A DNA stretch of 64,000 nt from contig NZ_AUIY01000025.1 of NCBI RefSeq assembly GCF_000423945.1, forward strand, positions 1 through 64,000, in the 5' to 3' direction. Made by a program: the position numbers and the translations under genes. This document shows positions 27,766 to 37,554 of this stretch, piece by piece. Under the pieces are notes generated by a model, which made no database searches, was not told the origin of the DNA, and saw only the letters and a program-made list of their open reading frames with translations. The DNA comes from Butyrivibrio sp. XPD2002 (GTDB lineage: Bacteria > Bacillota > Clostridia > Lachnospirales > Lachnospiraceae). Numbering within the stretch: position 1 is the first letter of the stretch; every line of letters starts with the position of its first letter.

Positions 27766-29286
27766 CTTTTTATACAGATAGTAGTTAAATTCCATACCAT
27801 CCCACCCATAAACCTCTTTGTCGATGCACTCGTAGTGGTCGTTTATGGAGGCAGGGATGTGATCGCGGACGAGGACGTAATCTATAAGTCCCTCACGAAC
27901 GTATCTCTCCTGCTCAAGGTATGGATTATTTTCAGGTTCCTCAATGCTCAAGGTCTGTGTCTGGAACCAGCGGCAGCTGGGAACGATGTCACATAAGGTA
28001 TAGAGACCAGCATCAAGGCATCCCACGTTCAGAAGTGTCGGGTTCGTAGTTTCCATAACCTCATCACGGAAGCGATACATAAAATAATCATCCCTACTAA
28101 CCTGCCTGAAAGACACATTCATTGAGTTAACATCCACGAAAATCGTAGCAAGTGCCATGCATATCAGAGCAGTAATAAATCTCATGCCAATTCTGTCACT
28201 TCTTGTTCCCTTTTCAATAAGGTGCTTCGCAGCAAGTCTTCCCAAAAGAGCAAAGCCCATCACGGCAAAAACTGAAAGCGGCAGTGAATAATAGGGAAGG
28301 TCCCTTCCACCTCCAAAGAATCCAAGGAACATGAACACAAACAGTACCGGTACAACCAGTCGTGAAAGTAGTTTTTGTCCCTTATTCAAAATGCCATACA
28401 CCATCCCAACTATCACGAATACGAAGTATTGCCAGTCATCAATGATAAGCCAGTACAGGGTTTTGATAAGATACATGGCTCTTCCCATTATGCCCGCATC
28501 TGCTCCTTCAACCTTGGTATATACAAAGACATTCACATAGACGTAGCCCCAGTACCACTCATAGAGTCCGCCCTGAACACCGAAGTAGATTAGCCACGGT
28601 ACAAATGGTAAAAACATTCCAAAGAGGAAAACCAAGCAGGCCTTGATGCCCCTTACAATCTCCTTATGTGCAAGGTATGAAAAGAACACCATCATCATCC
28701 ATGCAAAGTAAAATCCAAGTCCGGTGAATTTGATATTTGCAATAAAACCTGCGAGAATACCGCCAAAGAAAACCGCCTTAAAGGGCATCGTTTCTTTATT
28801 GTATCGATTTTTAAAATAGTCCAGAATCAGATACAATCCCCACACATAAAAGGGAAGGCATATTTCCTCAGCTGCTCCGCCCCACCAAAAGCTTCTGGAA
28901 CAGACAACTGTTGCAAAGGTAAACACAGAGAAAATCGCAGAGGATACTATTCTATGTTTTCCCGTATATAGTCTTATTATTCTAAAAAATCCTATCGCAT
29001 CAAAAAACCCCAGAATTATTTCCAGGATATAGACTCCTGCAAATGTGGTGTGTGACACCAGGTAGGCAAGGCCATAGAAAAAGTACAGATACATTCCCTT
29101 CTGGTCGAACACATCTCTGTAGGGCATTTTCCCGTTAAAAATAGCCTTCCCCACGGAAAAGTAGCTGTTGGCATCATCCCAGTTGTTTAGAGGATATAAA
29201 AATGACGATCTCGACGCCAAAAGAAGGCAGAGAGAAACCGATAACAGCATATAAAAATATATTCTAAGCTTTGTCTTTTTAGGCAT
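27757..29286 (-). CDS. Polytopic membrane protein, glycosyltransferase 39/87-like
   Basis: A 509-residue protein with about ten to eleven membrane segments in residues 10-390 and a soluble C-terminal part. The first extracellular loop NNWDDANSYFSVGKAIFNGK and VFDQKGMYLYFFYGL resembles the acidic loop of GT-C fold transferases (PMT/ArnT-like), where an Asp is the catalytic base. Family assignment is from this pattern and topology only. It may transfer sugar from a lipid donor to a surface glycan. The gene is alone; its stop codon lies in the right target duplication of the fold-back element, so the insertion did not disrupt it. Confidence 0.75.
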   Translation of the reverse strand: MPKKTKLRIYFYMLLSVSLCLLLASRSSFLYPLNNWDDANSYFSVGKAIFNGKMPYRDVFDQKGMYLYFFYGLAYLVSHTTFAGVYILEIILGFFDAIGFFRIIRLYTGKHRIVSSAIFSVFTFATVVCSRSFWWGGAAEEICLPFYVWGLYLILDYFKNRYNKETMPFKAVFFGGILAGFIANIKFTGLGFYFAWMMMVFFSYLAHKEIVRGIKACLVFLFGMFLPFVPWLIYFGVQGGLYEWYWGYVYVNVFVYTKVEGADAGIMGRAMYLIKTLYWLIIDDWQYFVFVIVGMVYGILNKGQKLLSRLVVPVLFVFMFLGFFGGGRDLPYYSLPLSVFAVMGFALLGRLAAKHLIEKGTRSDRIGMRFITALICMALATIFVDVNSMNVSFRQVSRDDYFMYRFRDEVMETTNPTLLNVGCLDAGLYTLCDIVPSCRWFQTQTLSIEEPENNPYLEQERYVREGLIDYVLVRDHIPASINDHYECIDKEVYGWDGMEFNYYLYKKVK

Positions 29287-29345
29287 AACGGATACTCCTG
29301 ATCAGTAATTATTATTTTTGAAAGTGATATTTCCTTATGACATAA

Positions 29346-29381
29346 AAATAGCTAACAGCAAGTGGTTTGCTGTTAGCTATA
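29346..29381 (-). terminator. Terminator of the 75-residue protein gene
   Basis: ATAGCTAACAGCAA and its complement form a 14-bp stem; on the minus strand TTTTTATG follows. Confidence 0.85.
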
Positions 29382-29412
29382 GTATAGCATAGTGATATCC
29401 TCAATTCATTTG

Positions 29413-29640
29413 TTATAAAATCCCATCCCTGTCATCCAGATAAATCTCAAACAGATCATACCTGTCTAAAAAAGCATAGCAGCTTAGAAGTTCATCCCTA
29501 AGCAGAGTTCTGGCATTCTCAAGATAAACTGCCTCATCCTTCAGGTACTTGAAGGATTCAGTTGTGTGCATAGCCATAACTATGGCATGATTAAGCCCTC
29601 CCCTCTTAAAAAGAACATCTTTGATTTTATTATAATGCAA
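29413..29640 (-). CDS. Small hypothetical protein
   Basis: A 75-residue protein that I do not recognise. The start is TTG at 29640 behind AAAGGTAGG; a strong terminator follows the stop. It is Leu/Tyr/Asp-rich and predicted helical (FKYLKDEAVYLENARTLLRD), with an acidic tail FEIYLDDRDGIL and no membrane segment. No function can be assigned. Its own terminator and ribosome site make a real gene likely. Confidence 0.6.
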   Translation of the reverse strand: MHYNKIKDVLFKRGGLNHAIVMAMHTTESFKYLKDEAVYLENARTLLRDELLSCYAFLDRYDLFEIYLDDRDGIL

Positions 29641-29897
29641 TGAAATTACCTACCTTTCATGAATTTTGGTGGAACAATTCATATTGCACAGAACAAAAAC
29701 AAATCTTTATTTAATTACTGCTGTCCACTCAACACTATCCTTTCTATCAAATTTAAATATAACAACGCGAGTTATAATTAACGTTTTTGTGATATATATT
29801 TCATTCAATTTCATCATCTTAAATATAACTGTATTTTATAAGATTGCTCGACAAATCCATCATTTTATGCACAACCATCTTAAAAATCCGGCCATCA
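29641..29897. other. AT-rich intergenic region
   Basis: No gene or strong secondary structure is visible. The DNA is clearly more AT-rich than its surroundings and presumably holds the promoter of the 75-residue protein gene, but no convincing pair of hexamers was found. Confidence 0.5.
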
Positions 29898-29941
29898 TAA
29901 AAGAGCTGCACACAAAACTGTGTACAGCTCTATCCAACTAA
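29898..29941 (-). terminator. Terminator of the beta-galactoside operon
   Basis: Minus strand AGAGCTG.ACACA...TGTGT.CAGCTCT stem followed by TTTTATG, 25 bp behind the GH35 stop. Confidence 0.85.
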
Positions 29942-29965
29942 TTTTTATTCTTTATTTACTATACT

Positions 29966-32272
29966 TTACCAAATCTTAATCTTATACTGCGCTATCACCT
30001 CTACGCTCTCAGCCCTGCAGGCAGCCTTTTTGCCATCTGCTGTTTCGCTAAGCTCAGGCCATTCCTGAAGATAGATCTTCTGATCCTCCAAAAGCGGATA
30101 AACTACCGCTTCCGCCTCAAAGGTTCCTTCAAGCTCACTATTACCCTCTGAACCGATGAATCTCTTAAGTCCGATTTCCCAGTCCTGTCCGGTGTAGAAG
30201 CTGTCGGCTATAAGCTCGCCTTCATGGAATATATCCACATCGCTTACAGCATACAGCTCGGCCTTATCACCGGCGTATTTTACATGGAGGTAAACTTCGT
30301 CAACCTCCTCATCAATATCCGAAACTTTGATGATATATTTCGCAGTTGCATCGCTCTTTTCAGTAGTAAGCTCAGTCTTCACATTGCAGGTAAGTGCATC
30401 AACATATCTGTAATCCGCAAAATCCATGCTGTCTACCATATAGGTATCGCTGACATTCTCAGCATCATCATGGATAAAGCCAATAGGTGTCTCGTCAAGA
30501 TCAGGCCATACTCTGAAGGCAACATTATGCTCTCTTCCGTCAGCAGGAATCTCCGCATAGATCTCGTAACCATTGGGATTGCCGTTTTCAAGGACTCCGG
30601 CACGTTTCTTATTGGTTCCGATCATCCTGTCTACAACATCATATTCGCAGATTACAAGATGCTCTGCGCCGCGTTCATCCTTTATCTTCACAGCATGCTC
30701 AGCTTCGTAGCTGCTAAGAGTCACAATCTTGATATAGCCAAGGTCGCCCTCTATCTCAGCAGCTGCAGAGTCTCTGTCATCAGTATAAAAAACATAGGCA
30801 ATCTCTCTGTTCTTTTCATCATGGAGCTTACAGAGCGGAATCATGTTGGCTCTCTTTAATACCGCATCATAGCCTATAGGCATGTTGAAGGGATAGAAAA
30901 ATGTATCTCCGTTTTTGATATCCCTCTCCTCGAATTCGGTAATAACATTACCCTCGCGGTCATAGGCTTTAAGAACGTTATCCTCATGATCTGCCATATC
31001 ATATCTTCGCTGATAATTATTCACGAAAAGGAATCCGCTCATCAGCTCGCTTCCGTTTACATCCTTTTTCACAGCACGAACAGCAGTCCTCAAATCCGCA
31101 AGATTGTCAGGCTTATCCGGATTCCCCGGCTGTTCTATATAAGGCATCTCGCAAAGATCAGAGCCAAAATCCCTGATAAACATGGATAATCTTCTGATCT
31201 TCCTGTATGTATCAGACATCTGTCCATATTCCTTGAGCGGTGCATTAAAATCATAGGATAATACAGGAAGGTCATTGGGATATCCTGTCTCAGTGCTCTC
31301 CTGAAGAGTTGTGAGTTTTCCCTCAGGATTGGTTCCGCCGTGGTACATATAGTAACCAAGGAGGTTCGCACCGCTTCCAAGCTTGACCATACTCATGGCT
31401 TCTGTATCTTTTCCGGTTGCAATGCATCTTCTGTGATGAGTAACCTGCAAACCACCGCCAAGCTCAGCCGTGAGATAAGGAAATTTATCCATATCAAAGG
31501 TGATGCCTGCACCTAAACCATGGTCAGATCCGATGTTGTGGTCATTTCTTTCTCTTGTAAAAATGTAGTTGCCACTGGGTTCGAGCTCTGTGGTTCTGGG
31601 ATCCCAGGGTGCTTCACAGTATCCGCCCATAACAGGAAGCATTCCGCCTGTCACGGCACCGCCCCAACCGGTTGCGGTATAAATCGGAACGTCAAAGCCG
31701 ATCTCAATCGCCATGTCGCGGAGGATTCTCATATGTTCCTCGCCCTCTTCGCCGCCAAAACCGCCACAGTGTCCGTACTCATTCTCAATCTGAACGCCAA
31801 TGACAGGACCGCCATCTTTTACAAACATTCCCTTTGCCTGCTCATAAATGTGTTCATAGAAATTCCTTGCATGAGCAAGATATTCAGGGCTGTTACTTCT
31901 TACTTCATAGCCCTTTTCCTTAGCATCCTCAAGGAGCCAGTCCGGAAATCCACCGTTTCTGGCTTCACCGTGAGCCCAGGGGCCAATCCTGAGAATACAG
32001 TTTAAGCCGACGCGTTTAACTGTCCCGAGGAATTTTCTTAAGTTTTTATCACCGCTAAAATCAAACTCTCCGCGTATCTCTTCGTGATGGATCCAGATGG
32101 TATAAAGCGAAACAATGTCCACTCCACCACTTTTCATTTTGCAGAGCTCCTCTTCCCAGTATCTGTTTCTGTATCTTGAAAAGTGCATTTCTCCCATCAC
32201 AGGGAAATAGGGCTTTTCGTCAACAGTAAGAGACATCGGTGTATATGACAGTTTACTCGCACTAGATAACAT
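29966..32272 (-). CDS. GH35 beta-galactosidase
   Basis: A 768-residue glycosidase of family 35. The N-terminal barrel shows FPVMGEMHFSRYRNRYWEEE, the acid/base Glu in GPVIGVQIENEYGHCGG near residue 170 and the nucleophile Glu in FPYLTAELGGGLQ near residue 265. Beta-sandwich domains make up the C-terminal half. No signal peptide is present, so it cleaves terminal beta-galactosides in the cytoplasm after import. It is the last gene of the operon, 29 bp behind the LacI gene. Confidence 0.93.
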   Translation of the reverse strand: MLSSASKLSYTPMSLTVDEKPYFPVMGEMHFSRYRNRYWEEELCKMKSGGVDIVSLYTIWIHHEEIRGEFDFSGDKNLRKFLGTVKRVGLNCILRIGPWAHGEARNGGFPDWLLEDAKEKGYEVRSNSPEYLAHARNFYEHIYEQAKGMFVKDGGPVIGVQIENEYGHCGGFGGEEGEEHMRILRDMAIEIGFDVPIYTATGWGGAVTGGMLPVMGGYCEAPWDPRTTELEPSGNYIFTRERNDHNIGSDHGLGAGITFDMDKFPYLTAELGGGLQVTHHRRCIATGKDTEAMSMVKLGSGANLLGYYMYHGGTNPEGKLTTLQESTETGYPNDLPVLSYDFNAPLKEYGQMSDTYRKIRRLSMFIRDFGSDLCEMPYIEQPGNPDKPDNLADLRTAVRAVKKDVNGSELMSGFLFVNNYQRRYDMADHEDNVLKAYDREGNVITEFEERDIKNGDTFFYPFNMPIGYDAVLKRANMIPLCKLHDEKNREIAYVFYTDDRDSAAAEIEGDLGYIKIVTLSSYEAEHAVKIKDERGAEHLVICEYDVVDRMIGTNKKRAGVLENGNPNGYEIYAEIPADGREHNVAFRVWPDLDETPIGFIHDDAENVSDTYMVDSMDFADYRYVDALTCNVKTELTTEKSDATAKYIIKVSDIDEEVDEVYLHVKYAGDKAELYAVSDVDIFHEGELIADSFYTGQDWEIGLKRFIGSEGNSELEGTFEAEAVVYPLLEDQKIYLQEWPELSETADGKKAACRAESVEVIAQYKIKIW

Positions 32273-32301
32273 AAAAATTCTCCTTGTGAAAAGGGAGCAC
32301 G

Positions 32302-33297
32302 TTATTTCGTGCTCTCCTTCATAATAACTTCATAATTTTTCAGTTTTTTACTTCCAACCCTCTCGCCGTCAATAAGCTGCATCAGCATTCTTGTGGCAAC
32401 TGCTCCAAGATTCCTGTCATCAAAATTAAGGGAGGTGACAGGCACTATAGCATTCTCAAGGATATTACTGTTATAAAATGATGCAAGTCTCAAATCCTCA
32501 GGTATGCGTATCCCGGAAGCTCTGCATATGCTCATGACATATCCAGCGAGCTGGTCATCCATACATATTACACCATCAATTTTCTTTTCTGCAAGGTGCT
32601 TAACTATTTCTGTAAGTTTCTGCTCATTACCCTGGTTCAGGAAAATCAGCGATTCATCAAGCTTTTTCCCGGCCTGCTCGTATGCATGGGCAAAGCCTTC
32701 GTATCTTGTCCTTGTAATCATATGATTCTGTGAACCGCCGATGAGAGCAAGCTTGCCCTGCCCTTTTCCTATCAGAATGGAGGTAAGCTCCCTGCACGCA
32801 TCGAAGTGGTCATTATCTACAGTAACTATACTCTCATCGATTGAAGTTCCTATCGCAACAAACGGTATACCGGTTCGCTGCAGATATTCTGCAGGCTTAT
32901 CATCTATGAGGGTTCTGGTCAGGATTACTCCGTCCACCTTGTGATTATCAATAATCCTCTTGAGGTTGGATATCTCATCCCCGGTAACCACCGATATAAT
33001 GATATCGTAGCTGTAACCGCTTGTAACCTCGCTCATTCCCACAAGGCACCTCTGAAAAAACGGCAGATCCACAAGCAAATAATCCCCCGGCCAGACTACT
33101 GCAATATTAAAGGTTCTTCGCTGAGCAAGTCCTTTTGCAACCACGTTAGGCTTGTAATTATTCTGTTCAATAAATTCAAGGACGCGTCTTCTTGTTACTT
33201 CACCAATTCTTCCCTTCCCGGAAATTGCTCGGGATACGGTCGTTTTAGATACGCCAAGGGCATCCGCCACATCCTCGATAGTAATTTGTGTCCCCAT
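32302..33297 (-). CDS. LacI family regulator of the beta-galactoside operon
   Basis: A 331-residue protein with the LacI helix-turn-helix at the N-terminus (ITIEDVADALGVSKTTVSRA, hinge near residue 50) and a periplasmic-binding-like effector domain (GVILTRTLIDDKPAEYLQ, then GVICMDDQLAGYVMS). It is encoded between the permease and glycosidase genes, so it should sense a galactoside and control this operon. Several CG-centred palindromes upstream of the binding protein gene are candidate operators. Confidence 0.93.
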   Translation of the reverse strand: MGTQITIEDVADALGVSKTTVSRAISGKGRIGEVTRRRVLEFIEQNNYKPNVVAKGLAQRRTFNIAVVWPGDYLLVDLPFFQRCLVGMSEVTSGYSYDIIISVVTGDEISNLKRIIDNHKVDGVILTRTLIDDKPAEYLQRTGIPFVAIGTSIDESIVTVDNDHFDACRELTSILIGKGQGKLALIGGSQNHMITRTRYEGFAHAYEQAGKKLDESLIFLNQGNEQKLTEIVKHLAEKKIDGVICMDDQLAGYVMSICRASGIRIPEDLRLASFYNSNILENAIVPVTSLNFDDRNLGAVATRMLMQLIDGERVGSKKLKNYEVIMKESTK

Positions 33298-33331
33298 GTT
33301 TTTGTCCTTTTATCGTTTGCACAAGGAAGGC

Positions 33332-34195
33332 TTAGCCCTTAACAGCTCCACCGGTAACACCCTCAACATAGTATTTCTGCAGGAACATGAATAATAATGT
33401 TACGGGAATTGCGATAAGCACACCACCGGCACAGAACCTTGTGAAATATCCCTGATAGTCGTTAGTCCATACCCATCTTGTCATAGCAACAGCTACGTTG
33501 TAGCTTGTATCATGTCCGAAAGCCACGTAGGAAGCAAATACATAATCACACCAGGGTCCCATGAAGGCAACCAGCGCAGTGTAGATAATGATAGGCTTTG
33601 ACATAGGAATGATCATTGTGAAGAATATTCTGGCTCTTGTCGCACCATCAATTCTTGCTGCCTCATCAAGTGCCTTGGGAATAGTATCGAAATAGCCTTT
33701 ACATACATAGTAACCCATACCTGAGCTGGCAACGCCTACAAGAATAAGTCCGGGTACCGCACCTGCCTGTGTAAGTCCAAACTGCTTCAAAAGGAAATAC
33801 AGACAGATCATTGTAAGGAATCCAGGGAACATTCCGAGGATAAGCCAGAATCTCATAAGGAAGGTTCTTCCCTTAAATCTCATTCTGGAAAGTGCATAGC
33901 TTACGCAGAGAACTATTATGGTCTGAAGTAATGCTACGCAAACAGCAATTATCAGGGTGTTAAGGTACCATCTGATATAATTGGTCTCACCTGAAAACAG
34001 GAATCTGTAGTTATCAAGTGAAAACTGGTGAGGCACCAGATAATCTACCATTCCGCCGTATTCATTTGAATATGATCTAAAGCTCTGGAGCACCAGTCCC
34101 ACAAAAGGGAACAGCCAGATAAAGCTTATAAGTATTAGTACTATATAGCCAAGGGCATTTCCCATGGCTCTTTTCTTCTTATATGATTTAATCAC
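33332..34195 (-). CDS. Sugar ABC permease, GanQ/MalG type
   Basis: A 287-residue permease with six membrane segments. The EAA loop reads LDEAARIDGATRARIFFTMI near residue 190, and the end is VEGVTGGAVKG, the usual end of MalG/GanQ proteins. It overlaps the upstream permease gene by 4 bp. With its partner it would import oligosaccharides, here most likely galacto-oligosaccharides as GH35 is in the operon. Confidence 0.92.
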   Translation of the reverse strand: MIKSYKKKRAMGNALGYIVLILISFIWLFPFVGLVLQSFRSYSNEYGGMVDYLVPHQFSLDNYRFLFSGETNYIRWYLNTLIIAVCVALLQTIIVLCVSYALSRMRFKGRTFLMRFWLILGMFPGFLTMICLYFLLKQFGLTQAGAVPGLILVGVASSGMGYYVCKGYFDTIPKALDEAARIDGATRARIFFTMIIPMSKPIIIYTALVAFMGPWCDYVFASYVAFGHDTSYNVAVAMTRWVWTNDYQGYFTRFCAGGVLIAIPVTLLFMFLQKYYVEGVTGGAVKG

Positions 34196-35589
34196 TGGAA
34201 TCCCTCCTCATCTCTAACTGATGGAAGCATGTTATAAACACCAAGAGAAATGAAAGCTGTAACAATAAATACTACAATTCCCAGTACAGCAGCCATCTTG
34301 TAGTTGGTGTCTGTTACTGTCATCTTATAAAGCCAGGTAACCAAAAGGTCTGATGCACCTGCTCTCTCAGCCATGTTCATAGACTGAGGTCTACCCTGTG
34401 TAAGAAGGTAGATAACGTTAAAGTTGTTAAGGTTTCCTGTGTACTGTGTAAGAAGGAACGGGCCTGTGACAAACAGCATGTAAGGAAGTGTAATGCTTCT
34501 AAACATCTGCCAGCCGTTAGCGCCATCGATCTTTGCACTCTCATAAAGATCCTCAGGAATATTCATAAGAAGTCCTGTTGCGATCAGCATCATGTAAGGA
34601 ATACCGATCCAGATATTTACTACGATGATCGTGATGCGGGCAAGCATGGGATCTGACCAGAAGGGAATATAGTTATCAATGATTCCCCACTTTATCAGGT
34701 AGCCATTAATGATTCCATCATTCGCAAACATCTTCATAACATAAAGAAGAGATACAAACTGAGGAACAGCAATTGTAAGTACAAGGATTGTTCTCCAAAG
34801 TCTCTTAAACTTTATACCCTTTTTGTTGATAAGAATCGCTACAGCAAGTCCAAGGAAGTAATCAATAAATGTAGCAAGGAAAGCCCATATAAGAGTCCAC
34901 AGAAGGACCTTTATAAATGTGGGGCCAAGTCCTGTTCCTGAGAAGGATACCAGGTTCTTGAAGTTCTCCAGTCCAACCCATGTAAACAGGTTGGTAGGCG
35001 CCTGATGGTTCTTATCATAATTAGTGAACGCTACCAGAATCATGAAAACAATCGGCAGCACAGTGAAAACAAACACACCTGTTACAGGCAGTGCAAGTAA
35101 TGTCTTATCAAAGTTTTTATCAAATAAAGAACGGAAAGCATCTTTGTTTGAAGGAAGCTTCTTACCCTGCTTAAGAGCAAGCTCCTCGTTACGATTTACC
35201 TTTACATTGATATACCAGATTGTGATAAATGCAATAATTGCAAAGATACATAATATTCCAAACAACAAAATAAGGAAGCTATTATCACCATATACTGTCT
35301 TACGCTTTACCTTATGGGTTTCAACTGTACCAAGGGTTGTAATCTTGGATAAATACTGCCATCCAAATCCAAACATGAACCAGAAAAACAGCACTTCACA
35401 TAACAAGAGCGCAGCTCCGATTAAAAACTGTCCTCTTAAAATTGGACCAAGTCCGAATATTAAATATGAAAGCTTTGTCTTTATATCGCCTTCAACAAAT
35501 GTCACTCCTATTTCCTTAAAGCCGTTGCCTATAGCCTTGAAGGATAAAGACGCTGCATCTTTTTTTCTCTTATTCGCGCCCCCTGCCAT
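34192..35589 (-). CDS. Sugar ABC permease, GanP/MalF type with N-terminal extension
   Basis: A 465-residue permease. About 170 residues at the N-terminus precede the core and contain two or three membrane segments and a small charged domain, as in MalF/GanP. The core has six segments with the EAA loop LYESAKIDGANGWQMFRSIT near residue 350. It is co-transcribed with GanQ-type permease (4-bp overlap). It starts behind a terminator-like hairpin, which suggests lower expression than the binding protein. Confidence 0.92.
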   Translation of the reverse strand: MAGGANKRKKDAASLSFKAIGNGFKEIGVTFVEGDIKTKLSYLIFGLGPILRGQFLIGAALLLCEVLFFWFMFGFGWQYLSKITTLGTVETHKVKRKTVYGDNSFLILLFGILCIFAIIAFITIWYINVKVNRNEELALKQGKKLPSNKDAFRSLFDKNFDKTLLALPVTGVFVFTVLPIVFMILVAFTNYDKNHQAPTNLFTWVGLENFKNLVSFSGTGLGPTFIKVLLWTLIWAFLATFIDYFLGLAVAILINKKGIKFKRLWRTILVLTIAVPQFVSLLYVMKMFANDGIINGYLIKWGIIDNYIPFWSDPMLARITIIVVNIWIGIPYMMLIATGLLMNIPEDLYESAKIDGANGWQMFRSITLPYMLFVTGPFLLTQYTGNLNNFNVIYLLTQGRPQSMNMAERAGASDLLVTWLYKMTVTDTNYKMAAVLGIVVFIVTAFISLGVYNMLPSVRDEEGFQ

Positions 35590-35624
35590 ATCTTTGGCCT
35601 CCTTATCTAAATAACCTTAGTTAA

Positions 35625-35658
35625 AAACAGGCTCGGAAACAGTATTGAATCCGAGCCT
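35625..35658 (-). terminator. Intra-operon terminator-like hairpin
   Basis: GGCTCGGA...TCCGAGCC stem (35630-35657) followed on the minus strand by TGTTTTTAAC. It lies between the binding protein and permease genes and would lower transcription of the downstream genes. Confidence 0.75.
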
Positions 35659-35694
35659 TTAGTTAGTTCAATGTATTCCTGATTTCACAGTTTA

Positions 35695-37092
35695 TTACTG
35701 AGCGTAGCTTTCACATGTAGCCTGGAAATCATCAAGCGCCTTCTTGAAGTCATCATCTGAAGAATCAACTGTGAGCTCCTTAGAAATTATAGAATCACCA
35801 AGTGATGTAGCAAGTGACCAGTAATCTCCAGGGTACTGACCCTGAGGAATTGTGTACTGAAGCTGCTCACCAAGAGCTGAAAGAGCTTCGTCAGCCTTAA
35901 CTTCATCAGACTGCTGAGCCTTAAGGTTTGAAGGGCCCCAACCTACTGCATTGTATCTTGCAAGCTGAACTTCTTCGCTTGAAAGGAATGCTGCAAGTGC
36001 ATCACAAACTGCAAGCTTGTTATCATCCTGCTGAGGCTTAACACCAAGGAGCTTGAATCCACCAAAGCCGCTCATCTGATATGTCTTACCGTCTGAACCT
36101 TCGAATGTAGGAAGCTTAGCACATGCATAGTTGTCACCGAAGAGATCCTTAGCTGCCTGAGCATCCCATGTACCATCAACGATAGCACCAACGTTTGTAG
36201 CCTCACCAACTGCTGAACCATTCTGGAATGACTTAGAAGAAGCAAGCTCTGCCATCTTCTTAAGAGCTACGATACCCTCTTCGCTTGCGTATGTAGAGTT
36301 GCACTTTGTGAAGTTACCCTGATCATCTGTATCGTATGTAAGCTTAGCACCTGTTCCGAAGAAGAATGCTGTCTGATACCAACCTGAGTTGATCTCGAAG
36401 TAGAAGTTCTTACCAGCTGCTTCACAATCAGAAACGATACCTTCAAGTGTGGAAGGATCTGTTACAACGCTCTTATCATAGTAAAGGAAATATCCGTTGT
36501 CAGATGTAATAGGATAAGCATAAAGTGTGCCACCAACTGTAGCTGCTGAAACAGCACCTGCATCGTTCTCAGCTGTAACTACCTTAGCGTTCTCTTCCTC
36601 AACCTCTTCAAGAGCACCTGCAGTAACAAGTCTTGCGATCTGATCCTGTGCGAATGCAAAAACGTCTGCACCTGCCTCAACGTCTGTGATCATGTTGCCG
36701 GCTGCATCGCCTTCACCTACAGGCTCAACTGTAAATGTGTAACCAGCAAACTCAGGATGCTCAGACTTGAAAGTCTCGATCTGCTCATTTGTGAAATCAA
36801 CTACGTTATCAGCAACCCAAACTTTGATGTCGCCTGTGCCATAATCTGTATCGTCTGCTACAGCTTCCTCTGCTGTATCTGCAACTTCCTCTGCTGCATC
36901 TGCAACCTCTTCTACTGATTCCTCAGCAGCATCAGCAGCTTCCTCTGCTGTGCTCTCTGCAGCATCAGCAGCTTCCTCTGCTGTGCTCTCTGCAGTATCA
37001 GCTGCCTGCTGTGCTGCACCGTTGCCGCAGCCTGCCATCAGTGATGTTGTCATAGCTGTAGCCATCAAAACTGAAACCAATTTCTTTTTCAT
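35695..37092 (-). CDS. Sugar-binding lipoprotein of the beta-galactoside ABC importer
   Basis: A 465-residue solute-binding protein of the MalE/MsmE/GanS type. A lipoprotein signal ends in LMAGC near residue 21. An unusually long Ala/Glu/Asp linker with heptad-like TAEEAADAAES repeats covers residues about 28-85. The binding fold starts near DIKVWVADNVVDFTNEQIET. It should hold oligosaccharides outside the membrane and pass them to the two permeases. No dedicated ATPase gene is present, so a shared MsmK-type ATPase encoded elsewhere is expected. Confidence 0.92.
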   Translation of the reverse strand: MKKKLVSVLMATAMTTSLMAGCGNGAAQQAADTAESTAEEAADAAESTAEEAADAAEESVEEVADAAEEVADTAEEAVADDTDYGTGDIKVWVADNVVDFTNEQIETFKSEHPEFAGYTFTVEPVGEGDAAGNMITDVEAGADVFAFAQDQIARLVTAGALEEVEEENAKVVTAENDAGAVSAATVGGTLYAYPITSDNGYFLYYDKSVVTDPSTLEGIVSDCEAAGKNFYFEINSGWYQTAFFFGTGAKLTYDTDDQGNFTKCNSTYASEEGIVALKKMAELASSKSFQNGSAVGEATNVGAIVDGTWDAQAAKDLFGDNYACAKLPTFEGSDGKTYQMSGFGGFKLLGVKPQQDDNKLAVCDALAAFLSSEEVQLARYNAVGWGPSNLKAQQSDEVKADEALSALGEQLQYTIPQGQYPGDYWSLATSLGDSIISKELTVDSSDDDFKKALDDFQATCESYAQ

Positions 37093-37139
37093 ATTTTTTC
37101 CTCCGTTGTTTTACCTTCACAAGAAAAGGTTTTGTTGTT

Positions 37140-37165
37140 CGCGCAAATTGTTCAAATTGCGCAAT
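37140..37165 (-). promoter_or_regulatory. Inverted repeat downstream of operon promoter, candidate operator
   Basis: GCGCAA...TTGCGC arms separated by 10 nt, covering 37141-37162, lie just downstream of the predicted transcription start and could be a repressor site for the LacI protein. Confidence 0.5.
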
Positions 37166-37182
37166 CGGTTGTTCTGAAAGTA

Positions 37183-37211
37183 ATTTTAATTCGGCTTTAA
37201 TTTACCGTCAA
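37183..37211 (-). promoter_or_regulatory. Promoter of the beta-galactoside operon
   Basis: Minus strand TTGACG (37206-37211), 17-bp spacer, TAAAAT (37183-37188). Confidence 0.75.
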
Positions 37212-37229
37212 TCGTCAATCTTGTACAAA

Positions 37230-37313
37230 CGTAAAACGTTTTCCTTATACAGATTAACCAAATTCGTTTCCGGTAGCAAACGTTTTCCAAAAAAAGCTGC
37301 GCAACCGTTTGTT
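37230..37313. promoter_or_regulatory. CG-centred palindromes, LacI or CcpA type sites
   Basis: AAAACGTTTT (37233-37242), AAACGTTT (37278-37285) and a third CG-centred site near 37299-37313 lie upstream of the operon promoter. The CG centre is typical of LacI-family operators and catabolite response sites. The rest of 37314-37505 shows no gene. Confidence 0.6.
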
Positions 37314-37507
37314 CACTAGTATTTATCTATATTGGAATCGTTACCGTTAATTCATTTCCATTTTTGATAACCACCACTACAAAAACCTTTCGTTAACCTA
37401 AAAATTTCCCTTAACAAAAATGCGTCCCATGCATAAATGCTGATGTTTACTGATAGGTTAAACATATAACCTTGTCATTAACCTTTCTCTTGTCGGTCTT
37501 GTGTCAC

Positions 37508-37536
37508 AAAAAAAGACCAGTCACATGGACTGGTCA
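37508..37536 (-). terminator. Terminator of the small protein pair and dprA operon
   Basis: GACCAGTC...GACTGGTC stem (37515-37535) followed on the minus strand by a T7 run. Confidence 0.88.
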
Positions 37537-37554
37537 ATAAAAATCCGGAGATAA

